From the NCBI GenBank assembly GCA_052161625.1, contig CP197412.1: DNA of 64,000 nt, one strand, 5' to 3'. A program made the translations under genes and the position numbers. The notes beneath the pieces are model-generated. The model did no database searches, was not told the origin of the DNA, and saw nothing but the letters and a program-made list of their open reading frames with translations. Below are positions 1 through 8,824 of the stretch, in pieces (positions within the stretch are counted from its first letter, which is position 1; every line of letters starts with the position of its first letter). The DNA comes from JBKCUI01 sp052161625 (GTDB taxonomy: Bacteria; Planctomycetota; Planctomycetia; Pirellulales; Pirellulaceae).

Positions 1-555
1 ACTCCATCGCCTTCGATTTGGGATGAATTGGCAATCCCCGATGCAAACTGGAACGCCCCGGCCCACGCGACGGAGAATCCGTATACCGCAAGCTATCCAT
101 CGAGCGGAAGCTCTCGGGCTCGACCAAGACGGAAGCGGTCGCTTGATCAGGACACCCTCTACTCCATCGCCTATTGGCATCGCGCTCTAGTCACTTCCTT
201 CTTGTGGAGTTTGGTGGTGGGGGTGCTTTACGGGATCCTCGTAGTGGTTGCTCAACTTGTCTTGGTACCTGGACAAGTCGATATCACGCTGCTGGTCGTG
301 ATCGGAGTTCCTATCGCCATCCTCGCTCTTTCCCTCTTATTTCTCGCAATCCGATTCCTGATCGCATATATCTTCCTGTGTATTCGGCTCTACGATGGTC
401 CGGTGGCAGCCCTCTTGATCCTCGGTTATTTTCTCGGCTGTATCCCTTTTCTACCGCTCATTCTCGTGATCGTCGTATTGATGAAAGCGCACTCGGTTCT
501 CAGAGGTGCGGGCTACGAGGTTGGGCTAACCGGCGTCGATCCGAATTCCCTTTAG
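1..555 (+). CDS. Hypothetical multi-pass membrane protein, 5'-truncated by the window edge
   Basis: The reading frame is open from base 1, so the gene starts upstream; the TTG at 28 is only the first possible start inside the window. The visible part begins with a polar Pro/Ser/Arg-rich stretch of about 50 residues. About four strongly hydrophobic segments follow, and the protein ends in a short polar tail (GVDPNSL). This architecture of a cytosolic head plus a membrane domain is common among unnamed planctomycete proteins. I do not recognise the family and assign no function. The stop codon overlaps the end of the convergent HlyD-type adaptor gene by 4 bases. Confidence 0.65.
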   Translation, partial: TPSPSIWDELAIPDANWNAPAHATENPYTASYPSSGSSRARPRRKRSLDQDTLYSIAYWHRALVTSFLWSLVVGVLYGILVVVAQLVLVPGQVDITLLVVIGVPIAILALSLLFLAIRFLIAYIFLCIRLYDGPVAALLILGYFLGCIPFLPLILVIVVLMKAHSVLRGAGYEVGLTGVDPNSL

Positions 556-1685
556 TCGATATTTCCTTCGATATAGACGTCGACTTGCTGCCCAATCGAG
601 GCCTTGAGCTCGTCAGGCTTGGCCGAGTAGATGACTTGTAGCACGCGAGTATCGACGCGCTCGCTTACGGTCCCAGTCAAAGTCCTCTTTGGGACGACCA
701 ACGGTTCGGTGCGGACATACAAAAGAGGAACCTTGGTCCCCGGTTTCCCACGCAACGAAGCGTATGCCTTCGCACCGGCAGAAAAACGTGGGATTTCTGC
801 TTCATCAATATCGACTCGAACATGCAAAGGATCGATGACTCCTAACGAGATGAAAGGAGTCGAGAGGATGGAAGCGGGAACGAACTCGCCCACTCTCAAG
901 CGAACGCTAAGGACCGTTCCATCCTTGGGTGCCACAATAGTCCTCAATTCCAGATTGGTTTGGGCTCGTTGCAAATTCGCCTCCGCCTGCATAACCGCTA
1001 TTTTCTGGACTTCCATCGAAGGAGCTATCGGTCCCGCAAGTAGGTCCAAATTGGCTTTGGCCTCAAGTCGCCTTGCTTCGGTCTCGGCGAATTTACCTTT
1101 GGCGGTCTCCAAATTGAGCCGCCGTGTATCGATCTCCTCTTCGGACAATGCAAAGGTACCCTGGACCGATCGCACCCGTTCAAGTTCTTTCTCCGCGTTT
1201 CGGAGTGCTGCCTCGGCTTGCTCATGAATCGCGATTGCAGCTCGATAACGGGCTTCCAAGGTTGGAATGTTCCCTTGCAGTTCTGCCAACCTGGCTTGCT
1301 GCGATACCAATTCAGCCTTGGCGACTGCGACATCCGCGATCGCAGAACGACGGTCCAAACGGATCAGTGCATCCCCTTGTTTCACCAAGTCTCCGGGTTG
1401 AACACACACGTCTTCCACGACACCCGGGAGCTGAGAACCGATCGTCGTTGCCTCTCCAACGGGTTCGACGATTCCAACACCGCCAATGAAGTTCGCGCTC
1501 GAGGGATAGTCGGATGGCCGCGAGGTAACCGATTGAACATTTGGAGCAGTGGGAGGAGTTCGCTTGACCTCCACGTTTTGCTCTTTAGGTGTATTCTTTC
1601 GAATGAACGAAATCGCGAAGACCAGCAAAACACCCGCGACCGCGACGGAAGAGATTGCAAAAAGGGAAGATAAAAAACGATTCAT
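552..1685 (-). CDS. HlyD/DevB-type periplasmic adaptor of an ABC exporter
   Basis: Membrane-fusion adaptor that would link the inner-membrane ABC exporter encoded just upstream to an outer-membrane channel. At 377 residues it has the usual size. A single N-terminal membrane anchor lies at about residues 8-28. The first lipoyl half-motif is near residues 92-110 (VCVQPGDLVKQGDALIRL), a long Ala/Glu/Arg-rich coiled-coil hairpin spans about 118-235, and the second lipoyl half is near 248-268 (APKDGTVLSVRLRVGEFV). It is the last gene of a three-gene minus-strand operon, starting 9 bases after the ATPase stop. The DevBCA assignment rests on the DevC-like permease partner. No TolC-like gene is visible, and the exported substrate is unknown. 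Confidence 0.88.
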   Translation of the reverse strand: MNRFLSSLFAISSVAVAGVLLVFAISFIRKNTPKEQNVEVKRTPPTAPNVQSVTSRPSDYPSSANFIGGVGIVEPVGEATTIGSQLPGVVEDVCVQPGDLVKQGDALIRLDRRSAIADVAVAKAELVSQQARLAELQGNIPTLEARYRAAIAIHEQAEAALRNAEKELERVRSVQGTFALSEEEIDTRRLNLETAKGKFAETEARRLEAKANLDLLAGPIAPSMEVQKIAVMQAEANLQRAQTNLELRTIVAPKDGTVLSVRLRVGEFVPASILSTPFISLGVIDPLHVRVDIDEAEIPRFSAGAKAYASLRGKPGTKVPLLYVRTEPLVVPKRTLTGTVSERVDTRVLQVIYSAKPDELKASIGQQVDVYIEGNID

Positions 1686-1694
1686 GGTTTTCTC

Positions 1695-2471
1695 TCAGTG
1701 AGAGGACTTCTCGCGATCGGCGCGGCGAGACTCGTGTTTGGGCTGCGTCGCAACATCCAGAATGCGACCATCCGACATGCTTGCGATCAGATCAGCGAAT
1801 CCATAGATTCGATTGTCGTGGGTCACGACGATCACCGCGCGCTGCGGTGATTTCGCTACCTCTTGGAGAAGCTGCATGACTGCGTAACCCGATTCGGCGT
1901 CGAGCGAGGCTGTTGGCTCGTCGCAAATGACGATCCGAGGATCATGGACGAGCGCCCTCGCGATCGCGACACGCTGTTGCTGCCCACCTGAAAGTTGATT
2001 CGGAAACTTGTTCGCATTGCTGCTCATTCCAAGCTTGTCCAGCAGCAAGGAGCTCTTTCTCTTGGCCGCAGCAAGCGTATACCCTTGCACAACGAGCGAC
2101 ACCGCGGCATTCTCCGCGGCGGTCAATGCCGGTATCAAGTTAAACTGCTGAAAAATAAACCCCAATACCTGCGCTCGAAACGAAACCAATCGCCCCCCTC
2201 GCAGTTTGGTAATCTCGCGATCTAAGATTTGAACACGACCCGACGTCGGCGTCAGTAGACCCGCGATAATAGAAATCAAAGTGGTTTTACCACAACCGCT
2301 AGGACCGACCAAAAACGTCGTCTTTCCGAGCGGGATATCTAGGTCCACCCCGTGCAATACGCGCACTTTCGCTTGCCCCTCGCCGAAATCTCGCGTGATC
2401 GTTCGACACGCAACAGCGATGCATTCGTCGGTCTCCGATGAGATGGCATCTCGGTCAGCAGGGTAGCTCAA
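1695..2471 (-). CDS. ABC transporter ATP-binding protein (DevA/LolD/MacB class)
   Basis: ATPase subunit that powers the neighbouring FtsX-type permease. From the chosen start it has 258 residues. The Walker A motif GPSGCGKTT is near residue 56, the Q-loop is in FIFQQFN, the signature LSGGQQQRVAIARAL is near 160, Walker B is IVICDEP near 184, and the H-loop is VVTHD. The frame is open further upstream, but that part overlaps the permease gene. I chose the TTG at 2471, which lies 26 bases past the permease stop and has GGAG seven bases ahead of it. No ATG lies between there and the conserved core. Permease-ATPase-adaptor order supports a DevCAB-type exporter. Confidence 0.9.
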   Translation of the reverse strand: MSYPADRDAISSETDECIAVACRTITRDFGEGQAKVRVLHGVDLDIPLGKTTFLVGPSGCGKTTLISIIAGLLTPTSGRVQILDREITKLRGGRLVSFRAQVLGFIFQQFNLIPALTAAENAAVSLVVQGYTLAAAKRKSSLLLDKLGMSSNANKFPNQLSGGQQQRVAIARALVHDPRIVICDEPTASLDAESGYAVMQLLQEVAKSPQRAVIVVTHDNRIYGFADLIASMSDGRILDVATQPKHESRRADREKSSH

Positions 2472-2497
2472 AACGATTCTCCACTTCGGTGCATCGG

Positions 2498-3637
2498 TTA
2501 GCCTCGAAAAACGACCGCGGGATCGACAAATAAAAGACGGCGAAGCGCGACGAGCGAAGCAAGAAAGATAATTCCCGCTGCAACCCCTCCCGAGAGGAGA
2601 CCGATCTGCCAAGGCAAATAGAAACCGGCGAAGTTTGAATTCCTGCCAGCGAACTCAAAGAAGGAAGCTGCGCCGAAGAGCCCTAAACTAAAACCCACGA
2701 AACCGACGACCAGAGCTTGGAGAAAAACCATCCCAACCAACTTCGCATTGCGGGCACCGATCGCTTTGAGAACAGCGAAATATCGGAGATTCTCCAGTAC
2801 GAACAAATTGAACATCAACCCAACCACACAGACACCTACCAAAATCCCCAATCCAACCACCGTTCCAAAGCTGACAGGAATGCCGGTGTTGTCGATCACG
2901 TACTGAATCGCCTTGTCCCGAAACTCGTTCGACGTCATGGCTTGAAGGCCTGTCCTCTCGGAAATGGTCGCAGCCACTTGTTCTGCCGACTGCGGACCTT
3001 GAGCCCGAGCGAGAATAAACGACATTTGATTACGGCCGTTGTTCGTGTACTGCAACGCTTGGGAGTAACGGGTAAAAAACGTGATGGACGATGTGAATTT
3101 GGGGGAATCCTTGACCACGGCCACGACGACCGCTCTGCGATCGTTCAACTCGACGGTGCGGCCCAATGTGATCGGTTCATTGCGCCATACTTTTCCATAC
3201 CCATCGAGGCCTACCGCCACCGCATCAGGGCGCCTGAGCTCATCGATCTCGCCGAGAATGACTTCCGAGGGAACTCCTACTAATGAGGCATCGTCGACAC
3301 CCAGCAGTAGGGCCGATTCAAGCTCCCCGGTGGCGGTCCTGATCGTGGCCATCGACTTGAAAAACGGGACGGCCCATTCGACACCCGGAACTCCTCGAAC
3401 TCGTCCCAGTTCGGTATCTCGAAGCGGAAAGACGGTATCCAGATTCTTGACCCCCGGATCCATCACCCAGATGTTGGCTTCTGGGACATCCACAATCACA
3501 GCGGCCGCGCGCGCGAGGAGTCCCAGGAAAATTCCCAGCTGTTGATTGATGAGAAGAGTGGAAAACGCGACGCCGATGACCAAGCCCAAATATTTGGCCC
3601 GGTCATGAAAAAGCATCTTGAGCGCGATCCAAAACAT
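2498..3637 (-). CDS. FtsX-like/DevC-type ABC transporter permease
   Basis: Membrane subunit of the exporter, 379 residues. One membrane segment lies near residues 17-37. A long extracytoplasmic domain of about 220 residues follows (MacB-type periplasmic core topology), and then three C-terminal membrane segments in the FtsX arrangement (about 262-290, 305-330 and 340-365). The motif RYFAVLKAIGARNAKLVGMV between the membrane helices is the typical FtsX coupling region. The start is ATG at 3637. It is the first gene of the minus-strand operon with the ATPase and the HlyD adaptor. DevC and MacB relatives move lipids, glycolipids or peptides; the substrate here cannot be read from the sequence. 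Confidence 0.88.
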   Translation of the reverse strand: MFWIALKMLFHDRAKYLGLVIGVAFSTLLINQQLGIFLGLLARAAAVIVDVPEANIWVMDPGVKNLDTVFPLRDTELGRVRGVPGVEWAVPFFKSMATIRTATGELESALLLGVDDASLVGVPSEVILGEIDELRRPDAVAVGLDGYGKVWRNEPITLGRTVELNDRRAVVVAVVKDSPKFTSSITFFTRYSQALQYTNNGRNQMSFILARAQGPQSAEQVAATISERTGLQAMTSNEFRDKAIQYVIDNTGIPVSFGTVVGLGILVGVCVVGLMFNLFVLENLRYFAVLKAIGARNAKLVGMVFLQALVVGFVGFSLGLFGAASFFEFAGRNSNFAGFYLPWQIGLLSGGVAAGIIFLASLVALRRLLFVDPAVVFRG

Positions 3638-3771
3638 AGTGGAGTTCCATCAACCGCGAAGAGAAGGCCGGCGGATGAAACCATCGGCCTGGGCGTTATA
3701 CGGTTGTACCCACGACCTCGGATGCATGAAAGGTAGTCATGGAAGATAAAGGGTTGGTCGGTCGGTGCCTT

Positions 3772-3810
3772 CGAGACGCTTCTCGTGCGGCGTCGCCTGG
3801 GCTTCGCCCA
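3772..3810 (-). terminator. Tandem short hairpins downstream of the DUF3299-like gene
   Basis: Two small perfect hairpins lie one after the other in the 205-base gap between two minus-strand genes: CGAGA/TCTCG (3772-3785) and TGGGC/GCCCA (3798-3810). They sit 33 to 71 bases past the stop of the gene ending at 3843. No U-run follows on the minus strand, so a Rho-independent terminator is only a weak suggestion. The rest of the gap must carry the promoter of the exporter operon, but I see no convincing box. Confidence 0.28.
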
Positions 3811-3842
3811 TGCCTCACCAGAGCCTCCTGGCCTTTGCGTTA

Positions 3843-4535
3843 CTACTGAAAATGCTCTGCTTCGAGGACGTAGTAGACGCCGGTCAGACCGTCGATTTCT
3901 TTGATCTGTGGCATGACCTCGAATGTCCCTGCGAGAGAATGCTGGCGGTAAGATCGCGACGCGAACTTATCGTTCACCAATCGGACCTCGATCATATGGG
4001 TCAGCGGGGGTTGTGTGCCGAAGCAGCAGGTCGCCCAGTCCGGCACCAGTACGAACGTCTTCGAGCTCATACTTGCTAACGAAGTGGGATGGATATATCC
4101 CTTTAAGAAGATCTTCTTCCCGCTGAGTTTCAATGCTTCGAGCGTTGGCACATCCGGCGCACCCATCGGACTCTTCAAAGCCGCGAAAGAAATTCGTTCG
4201 TATCCATCGGGAACTTCGGTCAAGTAGATATAAGAGTGTTTCGCAGGCGCCCCGATCAACAAGACGATTCCAAGAATACCGCCGATGGTAGCCCAAATCT
4301 TTCCAGTCAGCTCAGCCGGAAATTTCTTGAGGTTGTAAAAGGCGAGGCACGCGAAGAGCGTCGCCAAGAACGGAAGGACAGTCAGAAGAGGTGAGAACCA
4401 GGCGAGGATGCCAAAGAGGCCAAAGAAGACGGACAAGATTGCCGCTCGACTCAACGCCTTGTAGGAGAACTCTTCAGGTAGGTCTTCTGCTACCCCTTGA
4501 AAGAAGGCCTCGTTTTGCGATTCAGGTTTCAACAT
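3843..4535 (-). CDS. DUF4190/DUF3299-like membrane protein
   Basis: A 230-residue protein from the ATG at 4535. The longer frame starts at a TTG at 4610 and adds 25 residues of uncertain reality. A polar N-terminus is followed by about three membrane helices in the first half (SVFFGLFGILAWFSP, LPFLATLFACLAFYNL, IWATIGGILGIVLLIG), as in DUF4190-type modules. A C-terminal domain of about 130 residues carries a paired cysteine motif (DWATCCFGTQPPL) resembling the DUF3299 family of metal- or ligand-handling secreted domains. The function is unknown. It sits between the exporter operon and a secreted alpha-solenoid gene, all on the same strand. Confidence 0.7.
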   Translation of the reverse strand: MLKPESQNEAFFQGVAEDLPEEFSYKALSRAAILSVFFGLFGILAWFSPLLTVLPFLATLFACLAFYNLKKFPAELTGKIWATIGGILGIVLLIGAPAKHSYIYLTEVPDGYERISFAALKSPMGAPDVPTLEALKLSGKKIFLKGYIHPTSLASMSSKTFVLVPDWATCCFGTQPPLTHMIEVRLVNDKFASRSYRQHSLAGTFEVMPQIKEIDGLTGVYYVLEAEHFQ

Positions 4536-4626
4536 ACGGGATGAGACTCTCGGAAAAGCAAGAGAACCTAATGGATCGATGAACTGTGGGATGGCCAGCG
4601 GGCGATACAAATACAGCTGGCGATGT

Positions 4627-6078
4627 CTAGCCGTTGCGGGTCGCGACCAGCCACATAAACGTACCGGTTGTTAATGTCGCGAGCGATACTACGCCGAGCG
4701 CTCGCCAGTGGTTCAAGCGAATGGCATGCGGATCGGACAGGGACAAGTCGGAATCGTCAAAATCGATCGTTTCCCCCGCGACGGTTGCGACGCGCGATTG
4801 CATGCGCGCGGCGAAGCCGGCGCGAAATGCCCCTTCCTCGGCAGACCTTCCGGCCGCATCCGCCAGAATGCTCCTCGGTGCCCATCGGATCTGGCTCGAC
4901 TCATCCTTTTTGGGAACGTTCGATCCTGGTATAGGAATAGGGAAGAACGTCTTCGATCTCTTCACTGCTGCCGGATCGATCTGCTCCATCTCTTTGAGGC
5001 GATCTTTGGCTTCCGGAAGCGGGCAAGCTCTCGTGTAGTTGACAATCGGCATTCGAATCCAAGCGTTGTCTTCCTTGGCGTCTTTAAAGAGTTGGGTCAA
5101 TCGATCCAACTGGGACCAATCCTCCATCCTCGCCAAATCCGGAATAACGAGATCCGCTAAATCGGGTCGTTCTAGCAAATGGCACATCGCTTTGGCGACA
5201 GCGGGCTTCGTCAAAACCTTCCCCTCGGTGGAATGGAATCGCAATGCCATCACCGCAGCAAAAATATCAACGTACTGAGACTCAGGATTTTTCAAAAAGG
5301 AATCGACGATCAAGGGAAGGCCGGCCTCTCCTTTGAGTGTCAAATATGCGGCGATCAACGAATCCAAACCGGCGCGATCTTCGGGTTTGGTGCTGGTGAT
5401 CATCTTCTCCATCCAAACGGTGTCTTCCTTCGTTCCACACACGCCGAGCATCGTGAAGTAGAGCCGTTTGCGGTCGGGAGCCATCGCGGGATCCTGCACC
5501 CATCGGATCAGCTTCGGGCGATCCATCTTGCTTTTGAGTTTGATGACTTCTTCGTAGGGAGTTAGTGCGAATTCGTCATAGCAATCGCGAGATAGCAAAG
5601 CATCGGGGTGCTCAAAATACTCTTGAAAGAATGCAAGACGCTCGACGGGATCCTGGGGGAGTTTCAACAGCTTCGATACGTATTTTTCCCCTTCGTCGGT
5701 CAACGGGACGGGGGAGGACCAAACGAGTTCGCGAGGATCGACCCCCTGCATGAGAAAACGCTTTGTCGATTTGCCGGGACCAAAATAGGTGGCTTGGAAT
5801 TCCTGCCCAACCTTGACCAACGCGTCCCCTTTGAGGATCCCCTCCAATTTGAACTTCGCAAGCCCGTCGATGTCATCCCGTCCATCGGGAACGAGAGTCG
5901 CAATCGCTACGACATCCATCGATTCCATTTCTTGGCGAAGCGTCTGACCTGCAGCGGTGCAGAATGGACATACGGACGCCAAGGCATTGGCGGTCCCAAG
6001 GGAATTCCAAGGATCCGTCCAAGCGACCAAAGCGCACGCGAGAACGGCAAAAATCCTTACCATCGGTACAATCCTCAT
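4627..6078 (-). CDS. Secreted alpha-solenoid (HEAT-like) protein with C-terminal membrane anchor
   Basis: Unrecognised conserved-looking protein of 483 residues from the ATG at 6078; a TTG at 6105 and an ATG at 6063 are alternatives. An N-terminal signal sequence (VRIFAVLACALVAW) is followed by SVCPFCTAAGQTLRQEM, a small region with a CxxC pair. A beta-rich segment comes next, then a long helical middle with HEAT-like periodicity (about 190-360). A hydrophobic helix near the C-terminus (LGVVSLATLTTGTFMWLVA) would anchor it. The CxxC near the mature N-terminus could bind metal or heme or form a disulfide. I assign no function. Confidence 0.65.
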   Translation of the reverse strand: MRIVPMVRIFAVLACALVAWTDPWNSLGTANALASVCPFCTAAGQTLRQEMESMDVVAIATLVPDGRDDIDGLAKFKLEGILKGDALVKVGQEFQATYFGPGKSTKRFLMQGVDPRELVWSSPVPLTDEGEKYVSKLLKLPQDPVERLAFFQEYFEHPDALLSRDCYDEFALTPYEEVIKLKSKMDRPKLIRWVQDPAMAPDRKRLYFTMLGVCGTKEDTVWMEKMITSTKPEDRAGLDSLIAAYLTLKGEAGLPLIVDSFLKNPESQYVDIFAAVMALRFHSTEGKVLTKPAVAKAMCHLLERPDLADLVIPDLARMEDWSQLDRLTQLFKDAKEDNAWIRMPIVNYTRACPLPEAKDRLKEMEQIDPAAVKRSKTFFPIPIPGSNVPKKDESSQIRWAPRSILADAAGRSAEEGAFRAGFAARMQSRVATVAGETIDFDDSDLSLSDPHAIRLNHWRALGVVSLATLTTGTFMWLVATRNG

Positions 6079-6233
6079 TCCACGAACCACAACGAATCGA
6101 CTCAAGTCCCCGGGCTGCTCCGATTGTATGGCGGAGCGGACCGTTTAATTTAAGTCATTTGTAGGGGTCAGGACCAGGAGTGAATGGAATAAATTACCAA
6201 AAGGGGGTGGGACTTTAACGGTCGCGCTGGAGT

Positions 6234-7172
6234 TTAGCGGCTCCAAAAAAGTCCGAGAAGAGCTCCGGTCGCCAACCCACCTAGGTGGGCCATGTTGGCC
6301 ATCCCCAACCCACCTTGGCTTAGGAAGCCCGCCAGCAAAAGCATGCCTGTGAGCACATAGGCATCGGGTGGGAAGAAAAAGCCGCAATCGGGTCGGAGCT
6401 GAGACTTCACCGCCAAATAACCGAATAGCCCGAGAACGACTCCTGAGATTCCAACGAAATTGGGAGTCCCCCAGAACTGGGGGGGCATCAATCCTTGCAG
6501 CAAATGCGCGCCGATCGCGGACAGGAGAAGAATGATCGAGTACTTTCCGATCCCTTCGACCCGTTCGGTCAAACGGCCTAGAGAAGCGAGCGAAATCATG
6601 TTGAGCAACAAGTGCAATGTTCCACCGTGCAAGAAGGCGGGAGTGATGACACGCCAGATTTCTCCTTGCTTCAGAGAGTATGCGGGATCGCGCGTTTCGA
6701 CGAACTTCGCGTAGTCGACGAACTTCAGTTCCTTCATCGCGATTGCACCGAGCCTGTTCCCATCGCTCACATACCCGAACTCCGTGATCAACCCCAAGAC
6801 GACGCAGAGGATGATCAATGCCAATGTCAGAGGTGGCATCTTCCCTCCAACACCCGCTGGTCGGGTGTATTTCACCTTTTGAATGTTCTTCTCGCGTTGC
6901 TTTTGTTGGTCGCGCTCCTTCTGAACGATCGCTCTCGCTTCGACAACCGCGGTTCGGTAGCGATCATGATTGGGCTCCGCGAGAAAGGACTGCAGCTCTC
7001 GATTCGCCTCAGGAATCCGGTCTTCCTCGCGGATCCAAATGGACCAACTGGGATCGGTCGTTCCCGGTCGCGGGGATTCGTTCTCGACGTGCGTGGAAAT
7101 TCCTTTGGTGAGCAGATAAGCGACAAAAGCCTCCGCTTGGGGTTTCGAATCGATGTCCGTTAAATGTCTCAT
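6234..7172 (-). CDS. Rhomboid-family intramembrane serine protease (GlpG-like)
   Basis: Intramembrane protease that would cut transmembrane substrates at the inner membrane. It has 312 residues. A cytosolic N-terminal domain resembles the GlpG N-domain, and a Lys/Gln-rich linker follows at about 80-105. A six-helix core then carries the family motifs: HGGTLHLLLNM near 182-192 (structural His/Asn), the nucleophile Ser243 in GISGVVLG, and the catalytic His296 in MANMAHLGG. The Ser/His dyad is complete, so it should be active. The gene starts at ATG 7172, seven bases after the stop of the SprT-like gene, suggesting co-transcription. Confidence 0.9.
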   Translation of the reverse strand: MRHLTDIDSKPQAEAFVAYLLTKGISTHVENESPRPGTTDPSWSIWIREEDRIPEANRELQSFLAEPNHDRYRTAVVEARAIVQKERDQQKQREKNIQKVKYTRPAGVGGKMPPLTLALIILCVVLGLITEFGYVSDGNRLGAIAMKELKFVDYAKFVETRDPAYSLKQGEIWRVITPAFLHGGTLHLLLNMISLASLGRLTERVEGIGKYSIILLLSAIGAHLLQGLMPPQFWGTPNFVGISGVVLGLFGYLAVKSQLRPDCGFFFPPDAYVLTGMLLLAGFLSQGGLGMANMAHLGGLATGALLGLFWSR

Positions 7173-7179
7173 GCGTTGA

Positions 7180-8142
7180 TCAAGCGATTGGGCGGAGTTG
7201 TTGAATGGGAACGTAGTATTTCACGTAGTGGCGACCGTCGCTAAAGCGCTTCCCGCGGCTATCTTCTACCAGAATAGTGGCTCGACGAGTAATCCTATTG
7301 ACCATGCCGACCAATGTTTTTCCTTCATGTCGAAATGCAACGCGCTGGCCGGTGCGGATATTGAATTCCTTGGCCGCTCGCTCCTGCTGCGTGATCAACT
7401 CATGGCGATGCTCGGTGTGGGCGAATAAGTTCTTTGCGATCGACTGAAACCGTCCTGCGGCGCAATCGCTTTGAATCCAAACCAACATCTCGCAAAGATG
7501 GATCAACTCGTGCTCGACAACCCGTTGCATGGCAGTCAGACGATCCTGGCATTCGAACCCACAAACCCGAATCGTATCTCCGGGGACACGAAACGATTGG
7601 AACAAGAGGGAAGTCGACAAGGCGATTTCGTAATGGGTTCGGCCCGGAGTGCCTGCAACCGGCGGAAACGTTGTCCGTGTCGTCTTTCCACCCGCTCGGG
7701 TCATTCGGGAACTCAATCGAAAGGAAAGACCATACGATTCCGCCAATGGCAACGCGATCCCTCCCAAGAACGATTCATCGTACAACCAGGCCATCGCTTC
7801 GAGATCGGTGCGTGAGACGGCCTGAAAATTACGGGTCTTCATCACCTTGGATCGGGATAAGATTCGGTCTGCGATCCACTTCTGACGCTCCGAACGATCC
7901 CGCCACATGTGAGGGGCTCGGTACAACATCTCCCCCAACTGCTTCTGCATCGCGATCCGCTGCGATGTCGACAAAGACATGGCTGCAGGAGCCGACTGCC
8001 GCGCTGCGTTCGAAAGCCTTTGCTCATCGCCCATCTTCGATGACCCGTTCGGTTTGGCCGGTTTCCTCATGTCCTTTGAATCTTCCTCGCTGCGCCCCGT
8101 CGCACGGGAAGTATACCGCAGGAGATGCTGTCGGTGCAGCAT
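7180..8142 (-). CDS. SprT-like zinc metallopeptidase domain protein
   Basis: A 320-residue protein with an HExxH zinc motif (VEHELIHLCEML, residues 209-220). A His-rich stretch downstream (FAHTEHRHEL) can supply the third ligand, as in SprT/WSS1-type gluzincins. The first 55 residues are basic and low in complexity. The true start may be the ATG at 8070 rather than 8142, because MRKPAKPNGSS begins there with AAAGG just ahead. The C-terminal 70 residues form a small basic beta-rich module (TGQRVAFRHEGKTLVGMVNR). SprT-type proteins are linked to DNA-protein crosslink repair in other organisms; that role is inference here. It is transcribed with the rhomboid gene. Confidence 0.75.
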   Translation of the reverse strand: MLHRQHLLRYTSRATGRSEEDSKDMRKPAKPNGSSKMGDEQRLSNAARQSAPAAMSLSTSQRIAMQKQLGEMLYRAPHMWRDRSERQKWIADRILSRSKVMKTRNFQAVSRTDLEAMAWLYDESFLGGIALPLAESYGLSFRLSSRMTRAGGKTTRTTFPPVAGTPGRTHYEIALSTSLLFQSFRVPGDTIRVCGFECQDRLTAMQRVVEHELIHLCEMLVWIQSDCAAGRFQSIAKNLFAHTEHRHELITQQERAAKEFNIRTGQRVAFRHEGKTLVGMVNRITRRATILVEDSRGKRFSDGRHYVKYYVPIQQLRPIA

Positions 8143-8180
8143 CGAAACGCCTGCCCGACAGAAAAGGCTTGCGGTATACT
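8110..8180. promoter_or_regulatory. Nested inverted repeats between divergent genes
   Basis: A perfect 11-bp inverted repeat (AGTATACCGCA at 8110-8120 and its complement at 8170-8180) encloses a second hairpin, GATGCTG (8124-8130) with CAGCATC (8137-8143). A competing pairing also exists, CTGTCGG (8128-8134) with CCGACAG (8155-8161). The block covers the ATG at 8142 of the SprT-like gene and lies about 50 bases ahead of the divergent DUF2760 gene. It could be an operator or an RNA fold over the minus-strand start. If the SprT-like gene starts at 8070, the block is entirely intergenic. Confidence 0.45.
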
Positions 8181-8231
8181 CTCTCGCTCGATTTCGCGTT
8201 CGTACCCCCTTTTTCCTCCTGAGCGAGTCTC

Positions 8232-8798
8232 ATGCGAATCCTACTCGCGTTCCGTGCTTTCTTTGCCGTCCTCCTGAACAAGGAGCGAGCGGCTGCGGTC
8301 CAAAGACTTCTTTTGCCTGCCCCTGCCCAGCCCGATCAGGGGCAAACACCCTCTGCGGCGAAACGAACGGTGGAGTCGGAATCACCGAAAACGACTCCAC
8401 AGAAGCCTGCTCCAATCGCGATGAAATCGTCACGAAGCGAAGCGCTCACGCTGCTAAGCACGCTCCAACGGGAGGCGAGACTGATCGATTTAATCCAGGA
8501 ATCCCTCGACCAATACAGCGACGCTCAAATCGGCGCCGCGGCGCGCGATGTTTTACGAGACTCGAAAAAGTGCTTGCAGCATTCCTTCGGAATCAAACCT
8601 CTCCTCGAACAATCAGAAGGGGAAGTGGTCTCCGTCCCCGATACCCCATCTCCGATTCGCTGGCGACTGCTCGGATCGCCCAAGACGAGTGGCCGAGTGG
8701 TTCACCCAGGTTGGATCGCCACCCGATGCGACCTTCCGACTTGGTCAGGCACCCCTGACGATTCCTTGGTCCTCGCGGCGGCCGAAGTAGAAACTTGA
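8232..8798 (+). CDS. DUF2760 domain protein
   Basis: A 188-residue protein of unknown function. After a hydrophobic N-terminus (RILLAFRAFFAVLL) and a Pro/Ser/Lys linker, the C-terminal 120 residues match my memory of DUF2760: ALTLLSTLQREARLIDLIQ, then YSDAQIGAAARDVLRDSKKC, then a beta-rich end with VVHPGWIATRCDLP and the closing LAAAEVE. In other bacteria DUF2760 genes can neighbour Hsp70-type genes; none is seen here. The stop overlaps or nearly abuts the beta-RFAP synthase-like gene, which suggests translational coupling. The ATG at 8232 follows a region of nested inverted repeats. Confidence 0.75.
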   Translation: MRILLAFRAFFAVLLNKERAAAVQRLLLPAPAQPDQGQTPSAAKRTVESESPKTTPQKPAPIAMKSSRSEALTLLSTLQREARLIDLIQESLDQYSDAQIGAAARDVLRDSKKCLQHSFGIKPLLEQSEGEVVSVPDTPSPIRWRLLGSPKTSGRVVHPGWIATRCDLPTWSGTPDDSLVLAAAEVET

Positions 8799-8824
8799 CG
8801 AGCGGATCTTCCATCAACCACTGC

